A program made the position numbers and the translations under genes. This document shows, piece after piece, positions 24,739-31,279 of a stretch of DNA of 32,049 nucleotides. Below the pieces are notes generated by a model. That model made no database searches. It had not been told where the DNA came from and was given only the letters and a program-made list of their open reading frames with translations. The stretch is from Bacteroidales bacterium (GTDB taxonomy: Bacteria > Bacteroidota > Bacteroidia > Bacteroidales > JAADJA01), in the NCBI GenBank assembly GCA_026984135.1, contig JALSSR010000267.1, forward strand, positions 1 to 32,049, in the 5' to 3' direction. How positions within the stretch are numbered: position 1 is the first letter of the stretch; every line of letters begins with the position of its first letter.

Positions 24739-25785
24739 TTATTCGCCTATTGGTGATGGAATTGTATCGGGAATAGGCCCACAGTCCGTTAACCGCTTGC
24801 CAATTATTACCGTCAATTTATGCCATATAACCTCACTTCCTGAATTTTTGCCATCAATATAATCTTTTACTTTAAATTCTTTGAACTTTTTCCCCTGATG
24901 TTCCGTAATAAAATCTGAAACTATCTGAGTATATGAGTTATCATAAAATGGCATTTCAATATTTGCAGAAATACATTTAACACTATCAACCCAGGCATTT
25001 GGTGTGTTTTGCTCATTGGCATAAAATACAAGATAATCAAGATAATTATCTTCGGGAGTTTCATCAGCAGGATTTATATAATCATCTACTATTTCTTGCT
25101 TGTCAATTTCTTTTGTATCAATTAAATAGAAAAGGTAAGTGCATCCTTCTGGGGGATATTCTTTGAACTTTTTACTTACTCTTGTTTGTAATTGCTGCGC
25201 AGCATCGCCTTCAAAAATATTTGAATTATCACAAGTGCCGGCATTTCCTCCGTACCACCAATCGTGTGGTATATCATCCGATCCTTCACCGCCTTTTGTT
25301 GCAGATGTAACTTCAAGTTTTCTGTCTTCACCGTTTCCTGTAATTTTTAAATCAACAGCAGACAAATGTTTGTCAGACAACTGTATTTCATTGTATTGAC
25401 CTGCAACCGTCTGTACTATTTCATTAAGTTTACTTGCTATTTGACCGGAATTGAGAATCTCATCATCCGGAAAATCAATAACTGATGTTTTTATCTCTAT
25501 TTTACCATCTGGCAAATTATTATAACCATAAACAAAATTCATTGCAGCTTCCATATAAAAAACGGCACTATCTGCACTCATTTGCTCCCCATCTTTGTAT
25601 TCAGGATTATTCCTAACAAAATCCATCCTCTGTTTAAATTTCAAAACCTTAGTGAAAAATCCGTCATCGTTATTACTATAAAACTTTTCAGGAACATTTT
25701 TGGTTTCGTTATTCTCTTTGGTGCAGGCAAAAAATATTATTACCGCACTCATTATAAAAACACTTAATACTATTATTTTTTTCAT
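24739..25785 (-). CDS. Hypothetical lipoprotein
   Basis: A 348-residue protein with a lipoprotein signal: hydrophobic stretch then lipobox IFFAC with Cys21, followed by charged residues, suggesting outer-membrane anchoring. A region around residues 60-165 (QMSADSAVFYMEAAMNFVYG, VIDFPDDEILNSGQIASKLN) recurs in Bacteroidota lipoproteins of unknown role. Around residue 170-185 it has IPHDWWYGGNAGTCDN. Cysteines at about 184, 216, 269 and 338 could form disulfides. No enzyme motif is recognised. It is the first gene of the minus-strand run leading to the two T9SS proteins. The sequence before its ATG has no TAnnTTTG box but does contain inverted repeat copy B1. Confidence 0.7.
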   Translation of the reverse strand: MKKIIVLSVFIMSAVIIFFACTKENNETKNVPEKFYSNNDDGFFTKVLKFKQRMDFVRNNPEYKDGEQMSADSAVFYMEAAMNFVYGYNNLPDGKIEIKTSVIDFPDDEILNSGQIASKLNEIVQTVAGQYNEIQLSDKHLSAVDLKITGNGEDRKLEVTSATKGGEGSDDIPHDWWYGGNAGTCDNSNIFEGDAAQQLQTRVSKKFKEYPPEGCTYLFYLIDTKEIDKQEIVDDYINPADETPEDNYLDYLVFYANEQNTPNAWVDSVKCISANIEMPFYDNSYTQIVSDFITEHQGKKFKEFKVKDYIDGKNSGSEVIWHKLTVIIGKRLTDCGPIPDTIPSPIGE

Positions 25786-25835
25786 TTTTTTTCAATTTTA
25801 ATTCGGTTACTTAATAATATATATAGCTTCCCGCA

Positions 25836-25912
25836 TCAACGGATGGCTTGCCTTCGCCGCATTCAACGGATGACTTGCTTTCGCTTGGGTCTGCGCACAG
25901 TCACCCGTTGAA
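25836..25912. repeat. Inverted repeat of the TTCAACGGATGAC family, copy B1
   Basis: TTCAACGGATGACT (25862-25875) and AGTCACCCGTTGAA (25899-25912) pair over 14 bp with one mismatch (A against C). A further left arm TCAACGGATGG is at 25836-25846, but its outer partner is missing. It lies 50-130 bp upstream of the lipoprotein ATG. Confidence 0.7.
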
Positions 25913-26015
25913 TTGCCAATCTATCCCAACCATCGTCCTATTGTCTTCATTTCTTCTTTTTCCTTATAGCGTAGGTCTGAAAATATCTCTCCTATTCGGA
26001 TGATTCGTTGTTTTC

Positions 26016-26062
26016 AACCTTTCAATTCCCTGACGCACGGGCTTGCCTCGAATTGAAAGGTT
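26016..26062. repeat. Hairpin repeat, copy B (AACCTTTCAATTC / GAATTGAAAGGTT)
   Basis: Perfect 13-bp inverted repeat (26016-26028 with 26050-26062) around the loop CCTGACGCACGGGCTTGCCTC. A short competing hairpin GTTG-tttt-CAAC is at 26007-26018. Confidence 0.8.
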
Positions 26063-26072
26063 TCGGCGCTCA

Positions 26073-26168
26073 TTCAACGGATGCCCATTCAGCGGATGAC
26101 TTGCCATTGCTTAGGCCTTGCGCGCAGTCATCCGTTGAATTGCCGACCTTGCGCAGTCATCCGTTGAA
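26073..26168. repeat. Nested inverted repeat of the TTCAACGGATGAC family, copy B2
   Basis: Inner arms TTCAGCGGATGACT (26088-26101) and AGTCATCCGTTGAA (26126-26139), outer arms TTCAACGGATG (26073-26083) and AGTCATCCGTTGAA (26155-26168). It follows hairpin copy B at 11 bp, the same order as in copies A and C. Confidence 0.8.
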
Positions 26169-26176
26169 GTGCCAGC

Positions 26177-26446
26177 CTATGTCAAAACAAATTCAGTCTG
26201 AAAAGCCAAATTTCCGGTTTGCTTTTCGGTAAAAGAACGCATTTTATTAAATAGTATATTTTTCTCCGGTAATTTCCGGAACTGTTTTTTAACGAAACAT
26301 AAGATGTTAATTGACAGACCCGTAACCGCCTGATAGATAGATAGATAGCGGCGTAACTCATTGATGCACAACATATTATACACACCGGTTTTTATCTTTC
26401 GCAAAAGGTTTGAAACGGCTATCCTATTTTCAATATTTTTCGGCAT
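26177..26446 (-). CDS. Hypothetical 89-residue protein or leader ORF
   Basis: The ATG at 26446 lies 60 bp downstream of a well-formed -7 box, so this frame is probably transcribed. The product is basic (many Lys and Arg), with no signal peptide; it contains NRIAVSNLLRKIKTG and NELRRYLSIYQAVTG. I recognise no family. A GATA tetranucleotide repeated four times (26332-26347) lies within it. It may be a small protein, a decayed gene, or simply part of the leader of the downstream lipoprotein/T9SS operon. Confidence 0.35.
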   Translation of the reverse strand: MPKNIENRIAVSNLLRKIKTGVYNMLCINELRRYLSIYQAVTGLSINILCFVKKQFRKLPEKNILFNKMRSFTEKQTGNLAFQTEFVLT

Positions 26447-26506
26447 TTTAGGTTACCTTTGTTAAACGTAAAATTTTGATCTTTTTTTTCGGGATAATAA
26501 CGCAGG

Positions 26507-26536
26507 CAAATATAAGAATAAAAATTGAAAAGTCAA
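26507..26536 (-). promoter_or_regulatory. Promoter (TTG / TATATTTG) upstream of 26446
   Basis: On the minus strand TTG (26534-26536) and TATATTTG (26507-26514) are 19 bp apart. The layout matches the promoter at 21831-21862, including the distance to the shared 39-bp block. Confidence 0.65.
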
Positions 26537-26555
26537 GTTTTTTTGAAAGAAAAAA

Positions 26556-26585
26556 GTTAACGGTATGATTTTTCAAGTTAACGGT
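26556..26585 (-). promoter_or_regulatory. LytTR-like operator, second copy
   Basis: Minus-strand ACCGTTAAC at 26577-26585 and 26556-26564 with a 12-bp spacer, 19 bp upstream of the -33 TTG. The block 26548-26586 is identical over 39 bp to 21873-21911, while the flanks and leaders differ. Confidence 0.55.
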
Positions 26586-26633
26586 TCTCCTTCGTTCTTC
26601 GGCGAATGGAACCTTTAGGGACGAAGAAGGCTT

Positions 26634-26740
26634 GTGTGTCCGATTCCCGAATGGTTGAGATATAAAAGGGCTTTACGTATTTAACGATTTCTCAACCTTT
26701 CAATTCCCGGACACACGGGCTCTCATCGAATTGAAAGGTT
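26634..26740. repeat. Hairpin repeat, copy C, with a competing larger inverted repeat
   Basis: AACCTTTCAATTC (26694-26706) pairs with GAATTGAAAGGTT (26728-26740), as in copies A and B. Its left arm is also part of a second inverted repeat: GTGTGTCCG...GGTTGAGA (26634-26660) against TCTCAACC...CGGACACAC (26690-26716). Both arms are 27 nt with a central 10-nt mismatch. The two foldings cannot form together. Upstream (26587-26633) a 7-bp pair TTCTTCG/CGAAGAA (26595-26628) is also present. Confidence 0.7.
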
Positions 26741-26750
26741 TCGGTGCGCA

Positions 26751-26801
26751 TTCAACGGGTGGCTTGCCTTCGCTTGGGCCTGCGCGCAGTCATCCGTTGA
26801 A
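26751..26801. repeat. Inverted repeat of the TTCAACGGATGAC family, copy C
   Basis: TTCAACGGGTGG (26751-26762) and AGTCATCCGTTGAA (26788-26801) pair imperfectly around a loop CTTGCCTTCGCTTGGGCC similar to the other copies. It ends 33 bp beyond the kdsA stop codon. Confidence 0.75.
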
Positions 26802-26834
26802 TGGCCATCGTTTAGGCCTGCAATGGCGGTTAGC

Positions 26835-27641
26835 TTAAAGTGCTTTTCTGATTTTTACCAGTTTTTTGAGAAGTCCTTCCAGATTATCAAGAGGCAGCAT
26901 ATTAGCTCCGTCCGACAGGGCATTTGCCGTGTCGGGATGTGTCTCGATGAAAAGTCCGTCGGCACCAACTGCAATTCCTGCTTTTGCAATGGTTTCAATC
27001 ATTTCAGGTTGTCCGCCCGTGACTCCGGATGCTTGATTCGGTCTTTGAAGAGAATGTGTGCAATCCAGAATTACCGGTGTTCCTGTGCTTTGCATTGCAG
27101 GTATTCCCCTGAAATCAACAACCAAATCCTGATATCCGAATGTTGTTCCTCTTTCGGTGAGCATTATTTTATCATTGCCTGAATCCAAAACTTTTCGTAC
27201 TGCATATTTCATTGCTTCAGGTGATAAAAACTGCCCCTTTTTTATGTTGATGACTTTTCCCGTTTTTGCAGCGGTAACAAGCAGGTCGGTTTGACGACAC
27301 AGGAAAGCCGGGATTTGCAACACATCAACAAACTCCGCTGCTAACTTTGCCTCTTCAGGGCTATGAACATCCGTAAGAACAGGGATATTAAGTTTATCCC
27401 TGACTTTTCTTATTGCTTCAAGGCCCTTTAAATCCCCGATGCCCGTGAATGAATCAAGTCTGGAGCGGTTTGCCTTTTTGTATGATGCTTTGAAAATATA
27501 CGGAATTTTAAGATTGTCGGTAATCCCGACTATTGTCTCCGCTATTTCCAGGGGCATCGTCTCATTCTCAACGACACAGGGGCCTGCAATGAGAAAAAAG
27601 TTGCCCTGATCTTTATACTTTAATAATGGAATGTCGAACAT
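26835..27641 (-). CDS. kdsA: 3-deoxy-8-phosphooctulonate synthase, metal-dependent class
   Basis: KdsA joins phosphoenolpyruvate and arabinose 5-phosphate to make KDO 8-phosphate for the inner core of lipopolysaccharide. The 268-residue TIM barrel has FLIAGPCVVENE (16-27), KASYKKANRSRLDSFTGIG (51-69), LCRQTDLL and TERGTTFGYQDLVVDFR. The metal-ligand set Cys22, His196, Glu233 and Asp244 is complete. Relative to Aquifex aeolicus (Cys11, His185, Glu222, Asp233, from memory) all four are shifted by exactly 11. The enzyme should therefore be of the metal-requiring class, unlike E. coli KdsA, which has Asn at the Cys position. It is preceded by its own -7 box and followed by repeat copy C. Confidence 0.95.
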   Translation of the reverse strand: MFDIPLLKYKDQGNFFLIAGPCVVENETMPLEIAETIVGITDNLKIPYIFKASYKKANRSRLDSFTGIGDLKGLEAIRKVRDKLNIPVLTDVHSPEEAKLAAEFVDVLQIPAFLCRQTDLLVTAAKTGKVINIKKGQFLSPEAMKYAVRKVLDSGNDKIMLTERGTTFGYQDLVVDFRGIPAMQSTGTPVILDCTHSLQRPNQASGVTGGQPEMIETIAKAGIAVGADGLFIETHPDTANALSDGANMLPLDNLEGLLKKLVKIRKAL

Positions 27642-27663
27642 TGTGTTTTATTTTTATCGAGCA

Positions 27664-27671
27664 CAAATATA
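27664..27671 (-). promoter_or_regulatory. -7 box upstream of kdsA
   Basis: TATATTTG on the minus strand, 22 bp before the kdsA ATG. The best TTG upstream is only 15 bp away, shorter than the usual 19-21 bp, so the -33 element is uncertain. Confidence 0.5.
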
Positions 27672-27751
27672 AGCTTTTCAAAAAAACAACCGAATGGTCC
27701 GTCTGTTAATTCGAATATTCCTGATTTTCTTTGGGCGTGTGGCTAATGATA

Positions 27752-29473
27752 TTATCGTTTGTCAGCCTTAACACTCCACAATCCCAGCGACATAGGCTGA
27801 TATGGCCTTTTTTGATTTGCAAGCCATTCACCCAAAAGGCTTCTGAAATCCTCTTTAGTGCAACCGACCGTTCTTGATTTTATTTCCGCTTTTGTAAGTC
27901 CCACGCCATCGGTAAGGTGGCCACCACCACCGTTGGCTCTGTACGAGTTTAATGCAACGGAATACATTTTGTCCGGATCAAAGGGTGAACCGTCGGCCAT
28001 TGAAATAATCTTTACTCTGGAGCCTCTCTCCGCATCAGGTGTGATAATGTAACGAATTCCTGCTCCCGAATCAAAATTGTAATAGGGATTTTTTAACTTT
28101 ATATAGCTGCTTTCTTTATTGTCCTTACTGCTTAAAAGCAACCGGTTACCTCTTGCATTCAGACATGTGTCGAACCAAAGATCGGTTGAGTATTCGAGAT
28201 ATTTCTTTATTTCGCTTCCTTTGAGTTTCATTGTGCATAGAAAATTCTCATACTTGTAAAGGTTAAACAGGTCGGCCCGGGTAAAAGGTCCTTTTTTTAA
28301 AACTGCAGAAATGGAAAACGGAGCTGCAAATGATATTTCCGCACCGCTGATTTCCATTTGTGCTTCGTGTATCATATCTACAAATGCCGAAGGACCATAT
28401 AGAGCATCTTCGGCTTTTACATCGGAAGCAAGGATTGTTATATCTTCCGATACATATTTTTTAGTATCTTCAAACCAGTAATCAAATTTTTTCAGGAAAA
28501 GCGAGTCGGGTTTAACATCTTTCATAGGGACAATGGCGCCTGATAATTTTTTATGCCACGACTTGGTAGCAATATCCCAATGCATTTTGATATCGGCTCT
28601 TCCGACAAACTGAGCATGTGCTCCCGCATTAATTATCATTACCTGCTTTGAATCCGCATTCTGTATCACGAGCAGTTTTTTCTTATGGTCATGACCGCAG
28701 AAAACAATATCGAACCCGGGAACACGGTCGGCAACCAACATACTTGCATTTTCATTCAACGGTGTATTGGGGTCGGCGCCGCCGTAGCCGGCATCCAAAC
28801 CCGAATGAAAAAGTCCAACCAGCAAGTCGGGTTTTTCCTTTTCGCGTATAATGTTAACCCATTTGCGGGCAGTGACAATCATATCGTCAAAATAGATCCC
28901 TGACCAAAGATATTCGGGTAACCAGTCGGGAATGGATGGTGTAATCAGTCCCAGAACCGCAATTTTAATTCCCCCGCGTTCAATAGTCGTGTACGGTTGA
29001 AAATAACTTTGTCCCGTAACGGAATCTATTGCATTTGCACCAAGCAAGGGGAAGTTGAGTTGTTTGCGGTAATTATCGTAAACCTGATGCCCTGCCTCTA
29101 TATCATGATTACCTGCTGTTTCCGCATCATATTTCATAAAGTTGAGCATAGCAGCAACCGGATTTACACTGTCCTTTTGAATGTAATCGGCATAATATAC
29201 GACAGGTGTTCCCTGAAGAATATCTCCGTTATCAAGTAAAATGACATCAAGGGAGTCCGTCCTTCTCAGATCCGATACATAAGTGGAAACCTGGGACATA
29301 CTGCCGTACGGGACACGTTTTCTGACAAGGTCGTAAGGAAAGAAGCTTCCGTGGACGTCGGTGGTTTCAAGGATGACAAGGTTAATATCCTTTTTTTGCG
29401 AGTAACCTGTGAAAGTCAGAATCGCAAACAATAAAAGTAAAGGAATCTTTGATTTTATGATTTTTTGTTTCAT
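27752..29473 (-). CDS. Exported 5'-nucleotidase / 2',3'-cyclic phosphodiesterase family protein
   Basis: A 573-residue periplasmic metallophosphoesterase of the UshA/CpdB type, which releases phosphate from nucleotides. A signal peptide covers about 1-26. The two-metal centre motifs are in order: TTDVHGSF with Asp39 and His41, DNGDILQG with Asp84, AGNHDIEAG with Asn122 and His123, His223 in LFHSGLD, and GHDH (260-263). The C-terminal substrate-binding domain (about 330-560) has FAAPFSISAVLKKG, the LCTMKLKGSEIKKYLEYS segment and SYRANGGGGHLTDG. Gaps of 69 bp to the upstream gene and 110 bp to kdsA suggest its own or a shared promoter. Confidence 0.9.
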   Translation of the reverse strand: MKQKIIKSKIPLLLLFAILTFTGYSQKKDINLVILETTDVHGSFFPYDLVRKRVPYGSMSQVSTYVSDLRRTDSLDVILLDNGDILQGTPVVYYADYIQKDSVNPVAAMLNFMKYDAETAGNHDIEAGHQVYDNYRKQLNFPLLGANAIDSVTGQSYFQPYTTIERGGIKIAVLGLITPSIPDWLPEYLWSGIYFDDMIVTARKWVNIIREKEKPDLLVGLFHSGLDAGYGGADPNTPLNENASMLVADRVPGFDIVFCGHDHKKKLLVIQNADSKQVMIINAGAHAQFVGRADIKMHWDIATKSWHKKLSGAIVPMKDVKPDSLFLKKFDYWFEDTKKYVSEDITILASDVKAEDALYGPSAFVDMIHEAQMEISGAEISFAAPFSISAVLKKGPFTRADLFNLYKYENFLCTMKLKGSEIKKYLEYSTDLWFDTCLNARGNRLLLSSKDNKESSYIKLKNPYYNFDSGAGIRYIITPDAERGSRVKIISMADGSPFDPDKMYSVALNSYRANGGGGHLTDGVGLTKAEIKSRTVGCTKEDFRSLLGEWLANQKRPYQPMSLGLWSVKADKR

Positions 29474-29542
29474 TATTATTTTTTATTTGCTTGAAGTGGA
29501 CAACGCGGTTGAAAACCATATTTTTTCCTTATAATCGGCAGA

Positions 29543-30073
29543 TTACTTATTACCAAGATATTTTTTCGGTATTTTCAAATCCTCATTTTCTTCATTCCAT
29601 ATGATTGAAACAATTTTCCATTTACCGGCAACTTTAATAAGTTGTATGCTGTTAATACCCTTTTTGTTGATATAATCTTCTCTGCCTGCAAGAATGTATC
29701 CCGATTCGTAAGTGCTGAAACAGTGAGCTATGTTGCCGAAGATTTCAATTTCGCATGAAACTTCCTTTTCGCGAAAAGCCAAAACCTTACCCGCTGTTAC
29801 CTGTTTGTTAATTATGCCGCTGAATTCCTGCAAAGTGTATTTTTTAGGTTCTCCTGTATTATTGTTTATAAGGAGACCTCTTCCGTAAAAAATCTCTTTA
29901 AGTTTTGCCAGTGTCGGAGCATAATTCTTTTTGAATGTGAGATTTTCATAAAGCTTATTTATAACTTTGTGAATTTCGGATTTGTCGTATTCCGTAGCTG
30001 CATCCTGACCGAATGCCGTTTGTAATCCTGTTAAAAAGAATAAAACCGTGATTGTTAAAATAATCTTTCTCAT
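29543..30073 (-). CDS. Exported NTF2-like (SnoaL/DUF4440-type) protein
   Basis: A 176-residue protein with signal peptide (1-22, ending LQTAFGQ). The mature part has the cone-shaped NTF2-like pattern: a helix EIHKVINKLYENLTFKKNYA, the strand AFREKEVSCEIEIFGNIAHCFSTYESGYIL (about 99-128, described by its ends) and the closing SIQLIKVAGKWKIVSIIWNEE. In this superfamily the fold hosts both enzymes and binding proteins, so no reaction is assigned. It starts 4 bp after the YgbA-family gene and is surely co-transcribed with it. Confidence 0.75.
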   Translation of the reverse strand: MRKIILTITVLFFLTGLQTAFGQDAATEYDKSEIHKVINKLYENLTFKKNYAPTLAKLKEIFYGRGLLINNNTGEPKKYTLQEFSGIINKQVTAGKVLAFREKEVSCEIEIFGNIAHCFSTYESGYILAGREDYINKKGINSIQLIKVAGKWKIVSIIWNEENEDLKIPKKYLGNK

Positions 30074-30077
30074 TGTG

Positions 30078-30437
30078 TTAATTTTTAATTTTTTTCTTAG
30101 GTCGTTTTAAATTGAATAATATTTTATCATAAATGTGCATAACTGCCATTAGGGGATGATGAAAAGTCATACGCGGACCTGCATATCTCATTACTACTTT
30201 TATTTGCTCCTTTGCATCTTTTTTAAAGCAATGCACCGGACACACCTCACAAGCAGGTTTGTCAAGTCCGAAAACACATTTGTCAATCCTTTGAATACTG
30301 TACTCATACAATTGTTTACAAGAATTGCACATCTCTTCCTTTGTGTGATGTTTATCGTGACAATACATTTTCATCATCACATATATTGTCTCTTTCTCCC
30401 GCTTTATTCGTTCCGTCTCTTTCCGTACCCTCTTCAT
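30078..30437 (-). CDS. YgbA-family protein (nitrous oxide-stimulated promoter family)
   Basis: A 119-residue cytoplasmic protein resembling enterobacterial YgbA. Family marks are the ERIKREKETIYVMMKMYCHDKH start, the cysteine pairs CNSC (37-40) and CEVCPVHCF (63-71), IDKCVFGLDKPAC and the highly conserved EQIKVVMRYAGPRM (77-90). Seven cysteines (26, 37, 40, 54, 63, 66, 70) suggest a metal or Fe-S site. In enterobacteria ygbA is controlled by NsrR and helps recovery from nitrosative stress (recalled). It lies 20 bp after the amidotransferase gene and 4 bp before the NTF2-like gene. Confidence 0.85.
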   Translation of the reverse strand: MKRVRKETERIKREKETIYVMMKMYCHDKHHTKEEMCNSCKQLYEYSIQRIDKCVFGLDKPACEVCPVHCFKKDAKEQIKVVMRYAGPRMTFHHPLMAVMHIYDKILFNLKRPKKKIKN

Positions 30438-30457
30438 TGTATTAACAACTCATTATT

Positions 30458-31156
30458 TCATTGATTATTATCCGTTAAACTATCCAACAACCCGTACAGG
30501 AAGGAATTATTTTCGGAAATATTGTTTATGTTTTCCAGTATTTCTTTTTCGGATTGTATGAAGGGAGAATCTTCTTCCAGTTCCCGTTTACATTCGTTAA
30601 CTAAAGTTTGTATCATCTTTTCGGTCATTTCCGGATGAAATTGCAGTGCTATTACATCCTCTTTGAAGAAGAAACCTTGATTTGAAGTGGCTTCGGAATG
30701 TCCTATCTTTACAGCCCCTTCAGGAAGTTTAAAAGTGTCGCCGTGCCAGTGAAATGTGTTGATTTTTTCAGGCAGATTTACTGGAAGGTTAGCTTTATTA
30801 TCAGGGAAAGTAACTTCGTGCCATCCTATCTCTTTATATTCATTCTTTGTGACTTCGCTACCCAAAGCGTTGGCAATCAGTTGTGCTCCGAGACATATTC
30901 CTATAACCTTTTTACCTGAATCTATTGACCTTTTGATAAACATTTTTTCATCCGGCAACCAGTCAAACTTATCTTCATCATTTACGCTCATAGGTCCGCC
31001 CATTATCACCAGCATATCAAAATCCTTAATATCAGGCAGTTGAGCTTTCTCATAAAACCGTGTAAAGCTTTTTTCATATCCGTTATTGTCGCACCAGATT
31101 ACAATTGCACCCGGGTCTTCGTACGGAACGTGTATAAAAAAATGTACTCTCTTCAT
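30458..31156 (-). CDS. Class I glutamine amidotransferase-like protein
   Basis: A 232-residue stand-alone class I (triad) amidotransferase, related to the glutaminase domain of GMP synthase and to YfeJ-type proteins. Catalytic Cys88 is in GICLGAQLIA, with His174 and Glu176 in LQFHPEM, so the triad is complete. MGGPMSVND (52-60) forms the oxyanion-side loop. No synthetase partner domain is present. Stand-alone members can act on gamma-glutamyl compounds, but the substrate is unknown here. It is 20 bp upstream of the YgbA-family gene; a 9-bp repeat array lies just before its start. Confidence 0.88.
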   Translation of the reverse strand: MKRVHFFIHVPYEDPGAIVIWCDNNGYEKSFTRFYEKAQLPDIKDFDMLVIMGGPMSVNDEDKFDWLPDEKMFIKRSIDSGKKVIGICLGAQLIANALGSEVTKNEYKEIGWHEVTFPDNKANLPVNLPEKINTFHWHGDTFKLPEGAVKIGHSEATSNQGFFFKEDVIALQFHPEMTEKMIQTLVNECKRELEEDSPFIQSEKEILENINNISENNSFLYGLLDSLTDNNQ

Positions 31157-31171
31157 ATAAATCTTTTCTGT

Positions 31172-31270
31172 AATCCTATCAATCCTATCAATCCAATCAA
31201 TCCAATCAATCCAATCAATCCAATCAATCCTATCAATCCCTTCAATCTCTTCAATCTCATCAATCTCATC
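31172..31270. repeat. Array of eleven 9-bp repeats (AATCCWATC)
   Basis: Eleven perfect-length 9-bp units: AATCCTATC, AATCCAATC and, at the right end, variants AATCCCTTC and AATCTCATC. The array fills 99 of the 123 bp between the hemerythrin/PAS gene and the amidotransferase start. Variation increases toward the right end, and the central four units are identical. It could vary in copy number and would change the spacing upstream of the amidotransferase gene. Confidence 0.95.
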
Positions 31271-31279
31271 AACCCTCCA

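Noticed and set aside
26177-26834. Insertion sequence or transposase remnant among the repeats
   Set aside because: No transposase motif, no terminal inverted repeats bounding a unit and no target-site duplication could be seen.
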